64,000 bases of DNA, taken from positions 2,848,501 to 2,912,500 of the forward strand of contig NZ_CP109000.1 in the NCBI RefSeq assembly GCF_036226605.1. The letters are read 5' to 3'. A program made the position numbers and the translations under genes. The notes beneath the pieces are model-generated. The model was given only the letters and a program-made list of their open reading frames with translations. It was not told where the DNA came from and ran no database searches. The DNA is from Streptomyces sp. NBC_00704 (lineage in GTDB: Bacteria; Actinomycetota; Actinomycetes; Streptomycetales; Streptomycetaceae). Below, one piece after another: positions 1-8,827 of the stretch (position 1 is the stretch's first letter; every line of letters starts with the position of its first letter).

Positions 1-335
1 GCATGGCACTGGCCCCGCTGGAGGCGCTCGCCTGCGGGCGGGCCGTGGTCGTCAGCGACGTGGACGGGGCCCGGGAGAGCCTGCCGGACGCCCTCGCGTC
101 CCGCTGCCTGGTGCCCGCCGACGACCCCGCGGCGCTGGCCGACGCCGTCACCGCACTGCTCCTCGACCCGCTGCTGCGCGAGTCGCTCGGCCACCAGGGG
201 CGCCGGCACGTCCTGGCCACGCACGACGTGCGGCACACGGCCGAGAGGGTGGCGGGCGTCTACCGCGAGCTGCTCACGACCACACAAGGGGCGCCCGTCG
301 CGCCCACCGAGTGCAGGGAGTCCATCCACTCGTGA
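1..335 (+). CDS. Glycosyltransferase family 4, C-terminal part (truncated by window edge)
   Basis: Only the last ~110 residues are inside the window. The stretch APLEALACGRAVVVSDVDGA matches the donor-binding end of GT4 (GT-B fold) glycosyltransferases, where a glutamate in the PxEAxAxG region contacts the nucleotide sugar. A helical tail follows. The stop overlaps the start of the next gene (GTGA at 332-335), so the two are translationally coupled and this is the upstream part of the exopolysaccharide operon. The sugar donor cannot be told from this fragment. Confidence 0.8.
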   Translation, partial: MALAPLEALACGRAVVVSDVDGARESLPDALASRCLVPADDPAALADAVTALLLDPLLRESLGHQGRRHVLATHDVRHTAERVAGVYRELLTTTQGAPVAPTECRESIHS

Positions 336-1747
336 CTGCGGAAAGCACCGTCCCCTCTCCTGGCGCGCAGCCCGGATACTCGTCCGTCTCGGTCATCCCG
401 CGCCGGGGAAGCGCGACGGGATTCAGGTTCCCCGCCCGACGGCCCGCCGCACGGCCCGCGTCCCCGCTGCCGCTGCTGCTCACCGACGGCCTCGCCGCGC
501 TGGCCGGCGCGGCGGCGCTGACCGGCGCGCAGCACCGGCCGCTCCTGACGGCCCTGCTGGTGGCGGCGACGATGCTGCTGCGTCCGCAGCGGAGCCGCCC
601 GGTGACGGGGGTGCTCGACGAACTGCCCGTGCTCTGCGGCCGGATCGCCGTCGGCTGGCTGGCGCTGGCCGCGGCCGTCGGGGCGTGGAACCCGGCGCAC
701 GCGCTCTCCGCCCGCACCCTGCTCCTCGGCTGCGCGGCGCAGGCCGCCGCCTGCTGCGCCGGCCGTGCGGTGGTCCATCTGCGGCGGCGGCGGACGCTGC
801 TGCGCCGCCCGCGCGCCGCGCTCGTCATCGGGCCCGCCACGACCGCGCAGCGGGTGGCGGCCGCCGTGCTGCGCCACCCCCGGTGCGGGATCCGCCCGGT
901 GGGGATCGTGACCGAGAACCCCGACGGCGCCGACGGACTGCCGGTGCTGACCACCGGTCAGGAGGTGCAGCGGGCCCTCATCCAGAACGGCGTCCGCGAC
1001 GTCCTGTGCGTCCACCCGGCCGTGCGCGGCGTGCAGGGCCCGCTGCTGCGGGCGCTCGCCGAGTCGGGTTGCACGGTGTGGGAGATCGACGCCGACACGC
1101 CCTCGTACGCGAGCCGCGAGCAGCTCGCCGGGTTCGCCTGCCGGCGCCTCGACATGGGCGCCCGGCGCCGGGGCAGCCTCGGCAAACGCCTGCTGGACGT
1201 CACCGTCTCCGGAACGCTGCTGCTGCTGGTGAGCCCGCTGCTGCTGCTGTGCGCGACCGTGCTGCGGCTGACCGACGGGCCCGGCGTCGTCTTCCGGCAG
1301 GAGCGCATCGGCAAGGACGGCAGGCCCTTCACCCTGCTGAAGTTCCGCACCCACCGCCCGGTCGACGAGCACGAGGCCGCGACCCGCTGGAGCGTGGCCG
1401 GCGAGCGCCGGATGAGCCCCTTCTGCCGCTTCCTTCGCCAGACCTCGCTGGACGAGCTGCTCCAGCTGTGGAACGTCCTGTGCGGCGACATGAGCCTGGT
1501 CGGCCCGCGACCCGAACGCCCCTTCTTCGTCGGCGAGTTCAGCCAGAGCTACCCCGGCTACGCGGCCCGCCACCGCATGCAGACCGGCATCACCGGCCTC
1601 GCCCAGGTGCACGGGCTGCGCGGCGACACCTCGATCGAGGACCGGGCCCGCTTCGACAACGCGTACATCGACAACTGGTCGCTGTGGCAGGACGTGTGCA
1701 TCCTGCTGCGCACCGCGGCCGCCCTCGTGCGACCGACCGGGAGCTGA
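332..1747 (+). CDS. Exopolysaccharide polyprenyl glycosylphosphotransferase (initiating sugar transferase)
   Basis: This 471-residue membrane enzyme should transfer a sugar-1-phosphate to undecaprenyl phosphate, the first step of repeat-unit assembly. Hydrophobic segments occupy roughly residues 40-125. The bacterial sugar transferase domain covers about 280-470: KRLLDV, a long hydrophobic helix, FRQERIGKDGRPFTLLKFRT and DELLQLWNVLCGDMSLVGPRP, then TGITGLAQVHG. GTG at 332 is chosen because GGGAG lies 11 bases upstream and the start overlaps the preceding stop. An in-frame GTG at 311 is less likely. It is the best marker that this operon makes a lipid-linked polysaccharide. Confidence 0.9.
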   Translation: MTAESTVPSPGAQPGYSSVSVIPRRGSATGFRFPARRPAARPASPLPLLLTDGLAALAGAAALTGAQHRPLLTALLVAATMLLRPQRSRPVTGVLDELPVLCGRIAVGWLALAAAVGAWNPAHALSARTLLLGCAAQAAACCAGRAVVHLRRRRTLLRRPRAALVIGPATTAQRVAAAVLRHPRCGIRPVGIVTENPDGADGLPVLTTGQEVQRALIQNGVRDVLCVHPAVRGVQGPLLRALAESGCTVWEIDADTPSYASREQLAGFACRRLDMGARRRGSLGKRLLDVTVSGTLLLLVSPLLLLCATVLRLTDGPGVVFRQERIGKDGRPFTLLKFRTHRPVDEHEAATRWSVAGERRMSPFCRFLRQTSLDELLQLWNVLCGDMSLVGPRPERPFFVGEFSQSYPGYAARHRMQTGITGLAQVHGLRGDTSIEDRARFDNAYIDNWSLWQDVCILLRTAAALVRPTGS

Positions 1748-1755
1748 AACCGCCG

Positions 1756-3237
1756 ATGAGCCAAGGACCCGTCCGGACCTTCCCGCCCGCGCTGCGGCGT
1801 CTGGCACGGCGCTTCGCCGTGCTGTCGGGGTCGCCCGCGTACGCCCACGCGGGCGGCCCCGCACCGTGCGGCGCGGCGCACGGGGATCCGGACCGCCCGT
1901 CCTGCGGGCAGCCCGGAGCGCCCTCCGGACCGGCCCTCGCCCAGCCCCTGACGGCCGCGCGGACGCTGTCCCCGGTGCTGCCCGTGGTCGCCGTGGTCGC
2001 CCTGCTGGGCCTGCCGCCCGCGCCCGGCGGCGAGGGCGCCGGACCGGCGGACGCGCTGTCCGCGCTGGTCGTGCTGTTCTGCGCGGTGCGGCTGCTGCGG
2101 CAGCGACGGCGTCCGCTGTCCCGGACGGCCGCGCTGCTCCTCGCCCTGCCGGTCGCGGGCCTCGCGCTCGCCGCGATGGGCGCCTCCTCGCCGGGCGCGG
2201 GCCTCACCGGCCTGGGCCGCTACCTGCAGATCTTCGTGCTGGTCCCGGCGGCCGTGGTGCTCCTGGTCCGCGACCGGGCCGACTTCCGGGTGCTGGCCTG
2301 GTCGTTCGTCGCGCTGGCGGGCTGGCAGGGGGCGGTCGGCGTCCACCAGTTCGTCACCGCCACCGGAGCCTCGTACCAGGGCGAGACGATCCGGGCGGTC
2401 GGCACGTTCGGGCCGCAGGACGTGATGGGCATGGCGACCGTGGTGTCGTTCGGGCTGGTCTGCGCGCTCGGTCTGGCGCTCGGCGGGGCACGGGCACGGC
2501 AGCGGGCGGTCGCCGTCGGCTGCGCCCTGGCGCTGCTCGTGCCGCTGGCCCTGTCCTTCAGCCGGGGCGCGTGGATCGCGACCGCGCTGACCTGCACAAT
2601 CCAGCTGGCCCTCGCGGGCCTGCGGCGGGCGCTGACGATCGGCGCGGTGGGCCTGGCGGCCGGGGTGATCCTGGTCGGCGGCCTCGGGGTCGGCTCGGCG
2701 ATGCTCCAGGAGCGCGTCGACAGCATCACCCAGGTCGCCGACGCCCCCGACCAGTCGGTCACCGACCGGTACACGCTGTGGGCGGCCGCGGTCGGCATGT
2801 GGCGCGAACGACCGCTCACCGGCGTCGGGTTGAAGGGCTTCCCCGAGCACCGGGACGCGCACGCGTCGCTCGCCCTGTCCTCCGGCAGCGACACCGACGG
2901 CGCGGGCTCGGGCTTCGTCCGGCAGCCGCTGCTGTCCCCGCACAACATGTACCTGCTCGTCCTGGCCGAGCAGGGGCTGATCGGGCTGCTCGCCCTGGCG
3001 GGCTGCTGGCTGGCGATGCTGGCCCGCGGGCTGCGCGGCTGGGCCCGCGTGCGGCGCGCGGGGCCCGGCCTGGACTGCGCGCTCGTCGCCTGCGGCCTCC
3101 TGGTCTGGCAGCTGATCGACTTCGTGTACGCCGACATCGGCGGGCCGTCGACCGTTCTGACGGCCGTCGTCTTCGGCGCCGTGGCCTGGTGGGCGCTGGT
3201 CGGCGCCGACGGCCGCGAGGAGGCGCTCGCGCGATGA
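1756..3237 (+). CDS. O-antigen ligase/polymerase (Wzy/WaaL-like) family membrane protein
   Basis: A 493-residue polytopic protein with about ten hydrophobic segments. FSRGAWIA (around residue 270) followed by a large outer loop and then PHNMYLLVLAEQGLIGLL (around 393) is the signature of the Wzy_C family, which polymerises repeat units or ligates glycans outside the membrane. Wzy-type sequences diverge strongly, so polymerase and ligase cannot be separated. The first ~75 residues are hydrophilic and Pro/Ala-rich. It starts 8 bases after the sugar transferase and ends in an ATGA overlap with the flippase gene. Confidence 0.82.
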   Translation: MSQGPVRTFPPALRRLARRFAVLSGSPAYAHAGGPAPCGAAHGDPDRPSCGQPGAPSGPALAQPLTAARTLSPVLPVVAVVALLGLPPAPGGEGAGPADALSALVVLFCAVRLLRQRRRPLSRTAALLLALPVAGLALAAMGASSPGAGLTGLGRYLQIFVLVPAAVVLLVRDRADFRVLAWSFVALAGWQGAVGVHQFVTATGASYQGETIRAVGTFGPQDVMGMATVVSFGLVCALGLALGGARARQRAVAVGCALALLVPLALSFSRGAWIATALTCTIQLALAGLRRALTIGAVGLAAGVILVGGLGVGSAMLQERVDSITQVADAPDQSVTDRYTLWAAAVGMWRERPLTGVGLKGFPEHRDAHASLALSSGSDTDGAGSGFVRQPLLSPHNMYLLVLAEQGLIGLLALAGCWLAMLARGLRGWARVRRAGPGLDCALVACGLLVWQLIDFVYADIGGPSTVLTAVVFGAVAWWALVGADGREEALAR

Positions 3238-5156
3238 CCGTCACGCCTCCCCGGACGCCTCGCACGGACGGCCCCCCGTCCGTACCGCCGGCCCGGGACG
3301 CCACACAGTCCGGGCAGGCCACCGCCGAGACGGAGCGGGAGGCGACCGAGACCACCTGGGCGACCGGCACCGCCGAGACGATGGAGTCGGCCGGCAAGGC
3401 CGATGCGGCCGGGGCGGCCGAGCCGGCCGGTGAGGCCGTGACTCTCGAGGTGGCCGGTGCTCTCGGTGGGGTGGTGGAGGCGGGCGGGGCGCACGGGGCG
3501 GTCGGGACGGCCGATGCCGCGGAGGCCGTCGGGCCCGGTGGGGCCGTCACGCCTGCTGCCGGGGTCGGGGGGCCGGGCGGCGGGGATCTTCCCGTGGTGT
3601 CCCGGGGGTTTCTCGCCCGGGCCGCGCTCGTCACCGCCGGGCTGTCGGTGGCCGGGGCCCTGCTGGGGCTGCTCCGGGACCAGGCGCTGGCCCGGCTGTT
3701 CGGGGCGGGCAGTGACACGGACGCGTTCCTCGTCGCGTGGACCGTGCCCGAGTTCGCGGCCACCCTGCTCATCGAGGACGGACTGGCGTTCGCGCTGATC
3801 CCGGCGTTCAGCATGGCGCTGGCCCGCCGTTCCCGGGGCGAGCCGGGCGACCCCGTGCGCGCCCTGGTCGCCGGCACGCTCCCCCGGCTGTCGCTGGCCT
3901 TCGTCGCGGTGGGCGCCCTGCTGATCGGCATCGCGCCGCAGCTCGTCGGGGCCCTCGCGCCCGGCCTGCCCGACCCCGCGCTCGCCGTCGACTGCACCCG
4001 GCTCACCGCCACCTGCGCGGTGAGCTTCGGGCTCGCCGGCTATTGCAGCGCCGCCCTGCGGGCGCACCGGCGGTACGTCGCCCCGGCGGCGATCTACGTG
4101 GCCTACAACGTCGGCATCATCGCCGGGATGTACGCGCTCGGCGGCCGCTGGGGGGTGCGGTCGGCGGCGGCCGGGGTCGCGGTCGGCGGGCTCCTCATGG
4201 TCCTCGTGCAACTCCCCTCCCTCGTACGGCGGTTGAGGCGGCAGGCCGGGGACGGGGAGCGGGCCGTCGCGCACGAGGCCCCCCGGCCCCTCGACACCGC
4301 GCTCCTCACGACGGTGCTGCTGTTCGCGCTGTGCCGGCAGTCGCAGGTCCTCGTCGAGCGCTTCCTCGCCTCGCAGCTGCCGGCCGGCGCGATCTCGCAC
4401 CTCAACTACGCGCAGAAGGTCGCGCAGATGCCGATGATCCTGTCGGTGATGGTGTGCACGGTCACCTTCCCCGTCGTCGCGCGGGCGCTGGCCGAAGGCG
4501 ACGTCGCCCGCGCCCGCGGCCGGGTGGAACGGGACCTGGCGCTGGCCGCGTGCATCGTGCTGCTCGGCACGGCGGCGGTGGTCGCCTGCGCGCCCCAGAT
4601 GATCGAGGTGCTGTTCCAGCGGGGCGCGTTCACCGCGCGGGACACCGCGGCCACGGCCGGACTGATGCGGGTGTACGCGCTCGGACTGCTCGGCCAGACC
4701 CTGACCGGCGTGCTGGTGCGCTCCTACTTCTCGGCCGGCCGCGGCACCTGGTACCCGGTCGGCGCGATGGCCGGCGGGATCGTCGTCACCTCCTGGCTCG
4801 GCGCCTGGAGCGTCCACACCTGGGGGGTGTACGGGATCGCCGCCGCCAACGCGACCGGCATCACCGTCACCGCCCTGGTCCTGCTGGCCGGGATGGGACC
4901 GCGCAGCGTGCCCGTCGACGTCCGGGGCGTGCTGCGCGAACTGAGCCGGCCGGTACGGGCCGCCCTGGTGGCCACCCTGGCCGGGATGTTCGCCGCCGGC
5001 CGGTGCGACGACGCGCTCCTCGGGCTCGTCGTCGGCGGGCTCACCGTGGCCGTCGTCTTCCTGTCCCTGGGCCGGGCTCTGCGCGCCCAGGGCATCGTCC
5101 GCGCACTCCACTCCGTACGTTCCGCGACCCGGAGGCTCTCCCATGGCCGCTCCTGA
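3234..5156 (+). CDS. MurJ/MviN-type lipid-linked oligosaccharide flippase
   Basis: The 640-residue protein has a MOP-superfamily core from about residue 122, beginning SRGFLARAALVTAGLSVAG and continuing GLLRDQALARLFGAGSDTDAF, with about 13-14 transmembrane segments. LNYAQKVAQMP and LFQRGAFTARDTAAT are typical MurJ regions. The first ~120 residues are a low-complexity Ala/Glu/Gly/Thr tail that the family does not need. Because it sits between a polymerase-like and a deacetylase gene, export of the polysaccharide repeat unit (Wzx role) is more likely than lipid II export for the cell wall. The start is the ATGA overlap at 3234. Confidence 0.85.
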   Translation: MTVTPPRTPRTDGPPSVPPARDATQSGQATAETEREATETTWATGTAETMESAGKADAAGAAEPAGEAVTLEVAGALGGVVEAGGAHGAVGTADAAEAVGPGGAVTPAAGVGGPGGGDLPVVSRGFLARAALVTAGLSVAGALLGLLRDQALARLFGAGSDTDAFLVAWTVPEFAATLLIEDGLAFALIPAFSMALARRSRGEPGDPVRALVAGTLPRLSLAFVAVGALLIGIAPQLVGALAPGLPDPALAVDCTRLTATCAVSFGLAGYCSAALRAHRRYVAPAAIYVAYNVGIIAGMYALGGRWGVRSAAAGVAVGGLLMVLVQLPSLVRRLRRQAGDGERAVAHEAPRPLDTALLTTVLLFALCRQSQVLVERFLASQLPAGAISHLNYAQKVAQMPMILSVMVCTVTFPVVARALAEGDVARARGRVERDLALAACIVLLGTAAVVACAPQMIEVLFQRGAFTARDTAATAGLMRVYALGLLGQTLTGVLVRSYFSAGRGTWYPVGAMAGGIVVTSWLGAWSVHTWGVYGIAAANATGITVTALVLLAGMGPRSVPVDVRGVLRELSRPVRAALVATLAGMFAAGRCDDALLGLVVGGLTVAVVFLSLGRALRAQGIVRALHSVRSATRRLSHGRS

Positions 5157-5883
5157 CCACCGCCCGCCCACCGCCGTCCCGTGGGTGGCGATGTACCACT
5201 CCGTGGGGGACTGCTCCGAGGACCCCTACCGCATCACGGTGACCCCCGAGCGGCTGGAGAAGCAGCTGAGGTGGCTGCGCCGGCGCGGGCTGCGGGGCGT
5301 CTCCGTGGGCGAACTGCTCGCCGCCCGCGGCCGCGGCGAGGGCCGCGGCCTGGTGGGCCTCACCTTCGACGACGGGTACGCCGACTTCCTCACCGACGCG
5401 CTGCCCGTGCTGCGCCGCAACGGCTGCACGGCCACCCTCTTCGTGCTGCCCGGCCGGTTCGGCGGCGACAACGCCTGGGATCCGCTGGGCCCGCGCAAGC
5501 CCCTGCTGACCGCGGACGGCGTCCGCCGCGCGGCCGACGAGGGCGTCGAGATCGGCTCGCACGGACTCACCCACGTCGACCTGACCGCGGCCGACGACCT
5601 CGCGCTCAAGACGGAGACGGTCGAGAGCCGGGCCGTCCTCGCCGAGCTGCTCGGCGCCGCGCCCGACGGATTCTGCTACCCGTACGGGACGATCGACCGG
5701 CGGGCCGTGGACGCCGTGCGCGAGGCCGGCTACGCCTACGCCTGCGCGATCGACCCGGGCCCGCTGAACGGCCCGCACGCCCTCCCCCGGCTGCACGTCG
5801 GGCAGAACGACGACGCGCTGCGGCTGTATCTGAAGTACCGGCTGCACCGGCTGCGCCGCCGGCCCGTGGAGGGGCTGCGGTGA
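5143..5883 (+). CDS. Polysaccharide deacetylase (NodB homology domain, CE4)
   Basis: A 246-residue metal-dependent deacetylase. TFDDGY (about residues 74-79) supplies the catalytic base and a metal-binding Asp. SHGLTH (about 139-144) supplies the two metal-binding His. CYPYG lies near 178. No signal peptide or membrane anchor is evident, so it may act on a cytoplasmic or membrane-bound intermediate, unlike many secreted CE4 enzymes. ATG at 5143 has GGAGG upstream and overlaps the flippase gene by 14 bases. It presumably removes N-acetyl groups from the amino sugars of this polymer. Confidence 0.88.
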   Translation: MAAPDHRPPTAVPWVAMYHSVGDCSEDPYRITVTPERLEKQLRWLRRRGLRGVSVGELLAARGRGEGRGLVGLTFDDGYADFLTDALPVLRRNGCTATLFVLPGRFGGDNAWDPLGPRKPLLTADGVRRAADEGVEIGSHGLTHVDLTAADDLALKTETVESRAVLAELLGAAPDGFCYPYGTIDRRAVDAVREAGYAYACAIDPGPLNGPHALPRLHVGQNDDALRLYLKYRLHRLRRRPVEGLR

Positions 5884-7043
5884 AGGCGCTGCACATCATC
5901 ACCGGGCTCGGCGTCGGCGGCGCGGAGCAGCAACTGCGGCTGCTGCTGCGGCATCTGCCCGCGCGGTGCGACGTGGTGACGCTGACGAACCCGGGCTCGG
6001 TGGCCGACGGGCTGGCCGAGGACGGGGTCCGGGTCGTCTGCCTCGGCATGGCCGGCAACCGCGACCTGGGCGCGCTGCCCCGGCTGGTGCGGATCATCCG
6101 CTCCGGCGGCTACGACCTGGTGCACACCCACCTCTACCGGGCGTGTGTCTACGGCCGGCTGGCCGCACGTCTCGCCGGGGTCCGCGCCGTCGTCGCCACC
6201 GAGCACTCGCTGGGCGAGTCGCAGCTGGAGGGCCGCGCGCTGACGTCCGGGGTGCGCGCCCTGTATCTGGCGAGCGAGCGGCTGGGCCGCACGACGGTCG
6301 CCGTCTCCCCCACGGTCGCCGACCGGCTGCTCGACTGGGGCGTGCCGGCCCCGCGGATCGAGGTCGTCCCCAACGGCGTCGACCTGGCCCGCTTCCGCTT
6401 CGACCCGCGGGCCCGGCGGACCACCCGGCGACGGCTCGGGCTGCCGGACGACGCCCGCGTCGTCGGCGGGGTGGGCCGTCTCGCGGCCGGCAAGCGCTTC
6501 GACGTCCTCGTCCGGGCCCTCGCCCGCCTCCCCGGCGACCACTGGCTGCTGCTGGTGGGGGGCGGGCCCGAGGAGAGCGTGCTGCGGCGCCTCGCCCACG
6601 AGGCGGGGGTCGCCGACCGCGTCCTGTTCGCCGGGGAGCGCCCGTGCGTCCCCGACGGCACGCCGGGGCCCGACCTGCCGTCCCTCCTCAGCGCCATGGA
6701 CGTGTTCGTCTCCCCCTCGCCGGAGGAGACCTTCGGTCTCGCGGCCGTGGAGGCGCTCGCCTCGGGGCTCCCCGTGCTCTACGCCTCCTGCCCCGCGATC
6801 GACCACCTGCCCGCGTGTCCGGCCGGCGCCCGCCGGGTGAGCGGCGGCGCCGAGGCCGTCGTCCGCGCGCTGACCGAGACGCACCCGGCGGCCCCCGGCC
6901 CGCGCACCGCCCCGGACGCCGCCCGCCACTACGACATCACCCGCAGCGCCGCCCAGCTCATGGACGTGTACGCGGCCGCCCTGTCCGGACCACCCCGGTC
7001 GTCCTCCGCTTCCCCGACACCCCAGGGAGTCAGTTCCCCATGA
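5880..7043 (+). CDS. GT4-family glycosyltransferase
   Basis: A complete 387-residue GT-B enzyme. The N-terminal acceptor domain opens with GLGVGGAEQQLR. VVPNGVDLARF lies in the middle, and the donor-site motif SPSPEETFGLAAVEALASG is near residue 280. It would add a sugar to the lipid-linked unit on the cytoplasmic side. The start (GTG 5880) overlaps the deacetylase stop and the end (ATGA 7040-7043) overlaps the next start, so expression should be coupled across the operon. Linkage and donor are not readable. Confidence 0.87.
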   Translation: MKALHIITGLGVGGAEQQLRLLLRHLPARCDVVTLTNPGSVADGLAEDGVRVVCLGMAGNRDLGALPRLVRIIRSGGYDLVHTHLYRACVYGRLAARLAGVRAVVATEHSLGESQLEGRALTSGVRALYLASERLGRTTVAVSPTVADRLLDWGVPAPRIEVVPNGVDLARFRFDPRARRTTRRRLGLPDDARVVGGVGRLAAGKRFDVLVRALARLPGDHWLLLVGGGPEESVLRRLAHEAGVADRVLFAGERPCVPDGTPGPDLPSLLSAMDVFVSPSPEETFGLAAVEALASGLPVLYASCPAIDHLPACPAGARRVSGGAEAVVRALTETHPAAPGPRTAPDAARHYDITRSAAQLMDVYAAALSGPPRSSSASPTPQGVSSP

Positions 7044-7687
7044 CCGAGAACCCCCGTCGCCCTGCCGCCCTGCGCCGCGCCAAGACGCTGCCGCCGTGGT
7101 CCCTGCTCGCGGCCGGCGTCGTCGCAGGCGGTCTGCTCGGCGGCGCCTACGGAGTCGTCAAGCCGCCCGTCTACACGGCCACCGCCTATGTCGTCGCGGT
7201 CCCGACGGCCAAGTCGGACCCGGCGTCCGCGCTCGGCTTCGCGCAGGCCTACGGCCGGGTCGCCACCCAGCTCGCCGTGCTCGGCGACGCCCAGGTGTGG
7301 GCGGGCGTGCCCGTGAAGACGCTCCAGCAGAACGTGCAGACGGCGACCTCGCCGGACGCCCCGATGGTCGCGATCACGGCGACCTCCCCGCGCGCCGACC
7401 TCGCCGCCGACATGGCCAACGCGGTCACCCGCGCGCTGACCCAGCACGCCAAGGGCGCCGAGGCCGCCACCAACGTCGACTTGCAGCAGTTCGCCCGCGC
7501 GGTGCGGCCGACCGCGCCCTCCTCGGCGTCCCCGACGGTGACCGGGCTGGTCGGGGCGAGCGCGGGCGGGCTGCTCGGCGGGCTGCTCCTGCTGGTGCGG
7601 CCGAGGCGGCGCTCGCAGGAGGAGGCCGGACGTCCGGCCGCCGTCCCCGGCCCGGCGCTGGCCGCCGACGCCCACGGAGCGCTGTGA
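7040..7687 (+). CDS. Wzz-like chain-length determinant membrane protein
   Basis: The 215-residue protein has a hydrophobic segment near residues 22-42, an extracellular domain with the typical PPVYTATAYVVA beginning, and a second hydrophobic segment near 170-190. This two-helix, outside-domain layout is that of Wzz/BY-kinase adaptor proteins that set polymer length. It is shorter than usual and carries no kinase domain or Walker motif. Its place in the operon fits a Wzx/Wzy-dependent pathway. Starts at the ATGA overlap. Confidence 0.75.
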   Translation: MTENPRRPAALRRAKTLPPWSLLAAGVVAGGLLGGAYGVVKPPVYTATAYVVAVPTAKSDPASALGFAQAYGRVATQLAVLGDAQVWAGVPVKTLQQNVQTATSPDAPMVAITATSPRADLAADMANAVTRALTQHAKGAEAATNVDLQQFARAVRPTAPSSASPTVTGLVGASAGGLLGGLLLLVRPRRRSQEEAGRPAAVPGPALAADAHGAL

Positions 7688-8799
7688 AACCGGCGCTCAC
7701 CACCGAACTCGTCACCGACGAGCGGGTCTTCGCCGACCTCGCGCCCGCCTGGGGGCGGCTGTACCGGCGGTGCGCGACGGCCACGCCGTTCCAGAGCCAC
7801 GCCTGGCTGCACTCGTGGTGGCTCTCCTACGGCCGGCGCGGGCGGCTGCGGCTGCTGCTGGTCCGCGACGGCGGTGAGCTGGTCGCGGCGGCCCCGCTGA
7901 CGGCCGTCCGCCGGCCGCTGCCCGCGCTCGTGCCGCTCGGCGGGGCGATCTCCGACTACGGGGACGTCCTCGTCGACGACGAGCACGGCGAGCGGGCCGT
8001 CGCCGCGCTCACCGAGGGCCTCGCCGGGGTCGCCCGGACCGCGCTGATCGACTTCCGTGAAGTGCGGCCCGGCGGCGCGGTGGAGCAGGTCTACGAGCGC
8101 TGGCACGGGCCGCGCCGGCGGGTGAGCGACTCGGTGTGCCTGGAGCTGCCCGCCGTCGCCATGGAGGACCTGGTGGCGCGGCTGCCGTCGGCGAAGGCCC
8201 AGCGGGTGCGCGCCAAGCTGCGCAAGCTGACCGCGCTCGGCGTGCAGCGCAAAGCGGTGTGTCCCGAGGAGGTGGACTCGGCGCTGCGGCGGCTGCTGGA
8301 ACTGCACGAGTTGCAGTGGCAGGGCCGCAAGGTGACGGGGGAACACCTGCGCTCCCGCTTCTGCGAGCACCTGGTGCGCTCGGTGGGGCCGATGGTGCGC
8401 GCCGGGGACGCGGTGGTGACCGAGTTCCGGCTGGACGACGACGTCGTGGCCGTCGACCTGACCCTGCTGTCGCGACGGCTGGCCGGGGGGTACCTGTACG
8501 GCGCCCATCCGCGGCTGCGGGAGAGCAAGGCGGACGTCGCGGTGATGCTGCTGGACGCGTGCGCGGAGCACACCCGGGACGGGGGGCGCGCCGCGCTGAG
8601 CCTGCTGCGCGGGGACGAGCCGTACAAGCACCACTGGCGGCCCGAACCGGTCGTCAACCAGCGGCTGCTGCTGGCCCGTCGGCGCACCGCCCCGCTGCTG
8701 TCGGCCGCCGTGTGCGACGTGGCCGCCCGCCGCCGCGGCAAGGAGTTGCTGCTCCGTCTGGAGCAGCGGAGGGAGCGGGCCGGTGGCGGCAGGTCCTGA
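7684..8799 (+). CDS. CelD/BcsL-type acyltransferase (GNAT fold)
   Basis: The 371-residue protein shows the features of CelD/BcsL family acetyltransferases: FQSHAWLHSWWLSYG near residue 36 and RGDEPYKHHW near 310. These enzymes share the double-GNAT fold of FemAB proteins and are common in polysaccharide clusters. The likely job is acylation of a sugar or glycolipid intermediate; the acyl donor is unknown. The start (GTG 7684) overlaps the previous stop. It is the last gene of the operon and its final codons form half of a strong hairpin at 8781-8818. Confidence 0.82.
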   Translation: MKPALTTELVTDERVFADLAPAWGRLYRRCATATPFQSHAWLHSWWLSYGRRGRLRLLLVRDGGELVAAAPLTAVRRPLPALVPLGGAISDYGDVLVDDEHGERAVAALTEGLAGVARTALIDFREVRPGGAVEQVYERWHGPRRRVSDSVCLELPAVAMEDLVARLPSAKAQRVRAKLRKLTALGVQRKAVCPEEVDSALRRLLELHELQWQGRKVTGEHLRSRFCEHLVRSVGPMVRAGDAVVTEFRLDDDVVAVDLTLLSRRLAGGYLYGAHPRLRESKADVAVMLLDACAEHTRDGGRAALSLLRGDEPYKHHWRPEPVVNQRLLLARRRTAPLLSAAVCDVAARRRGKELLLRLEQRRERAGGGRS

Positions 8800-8818
8800 C
8801 GCGGGCCTGCCGCCACCG
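8781..8818. terminator. Bidirectional terminator between convergent genes
   Basis: A perfect 13-bp inverted repeat (8781-8793 with 8806-8818, 12-base loop) spans the stop codon of the acyltransferase gene and sits just before the end of the convergent glycosidase gene. It has no U-tract, as is usual in streptomycetes. Confidence 0.7.
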
Positions 8819-8827
8819 CACCGCGGT

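Noticed and set aside
2220..5171. Very long minus-strand open frame opposite the polysaccharide genes
   Set aside because: Stop codons are rare in this GC-rich DNA. The encoded sequence is low-complexity Gly/Arg/Gln/Asp and the + strand genes are clear family members.
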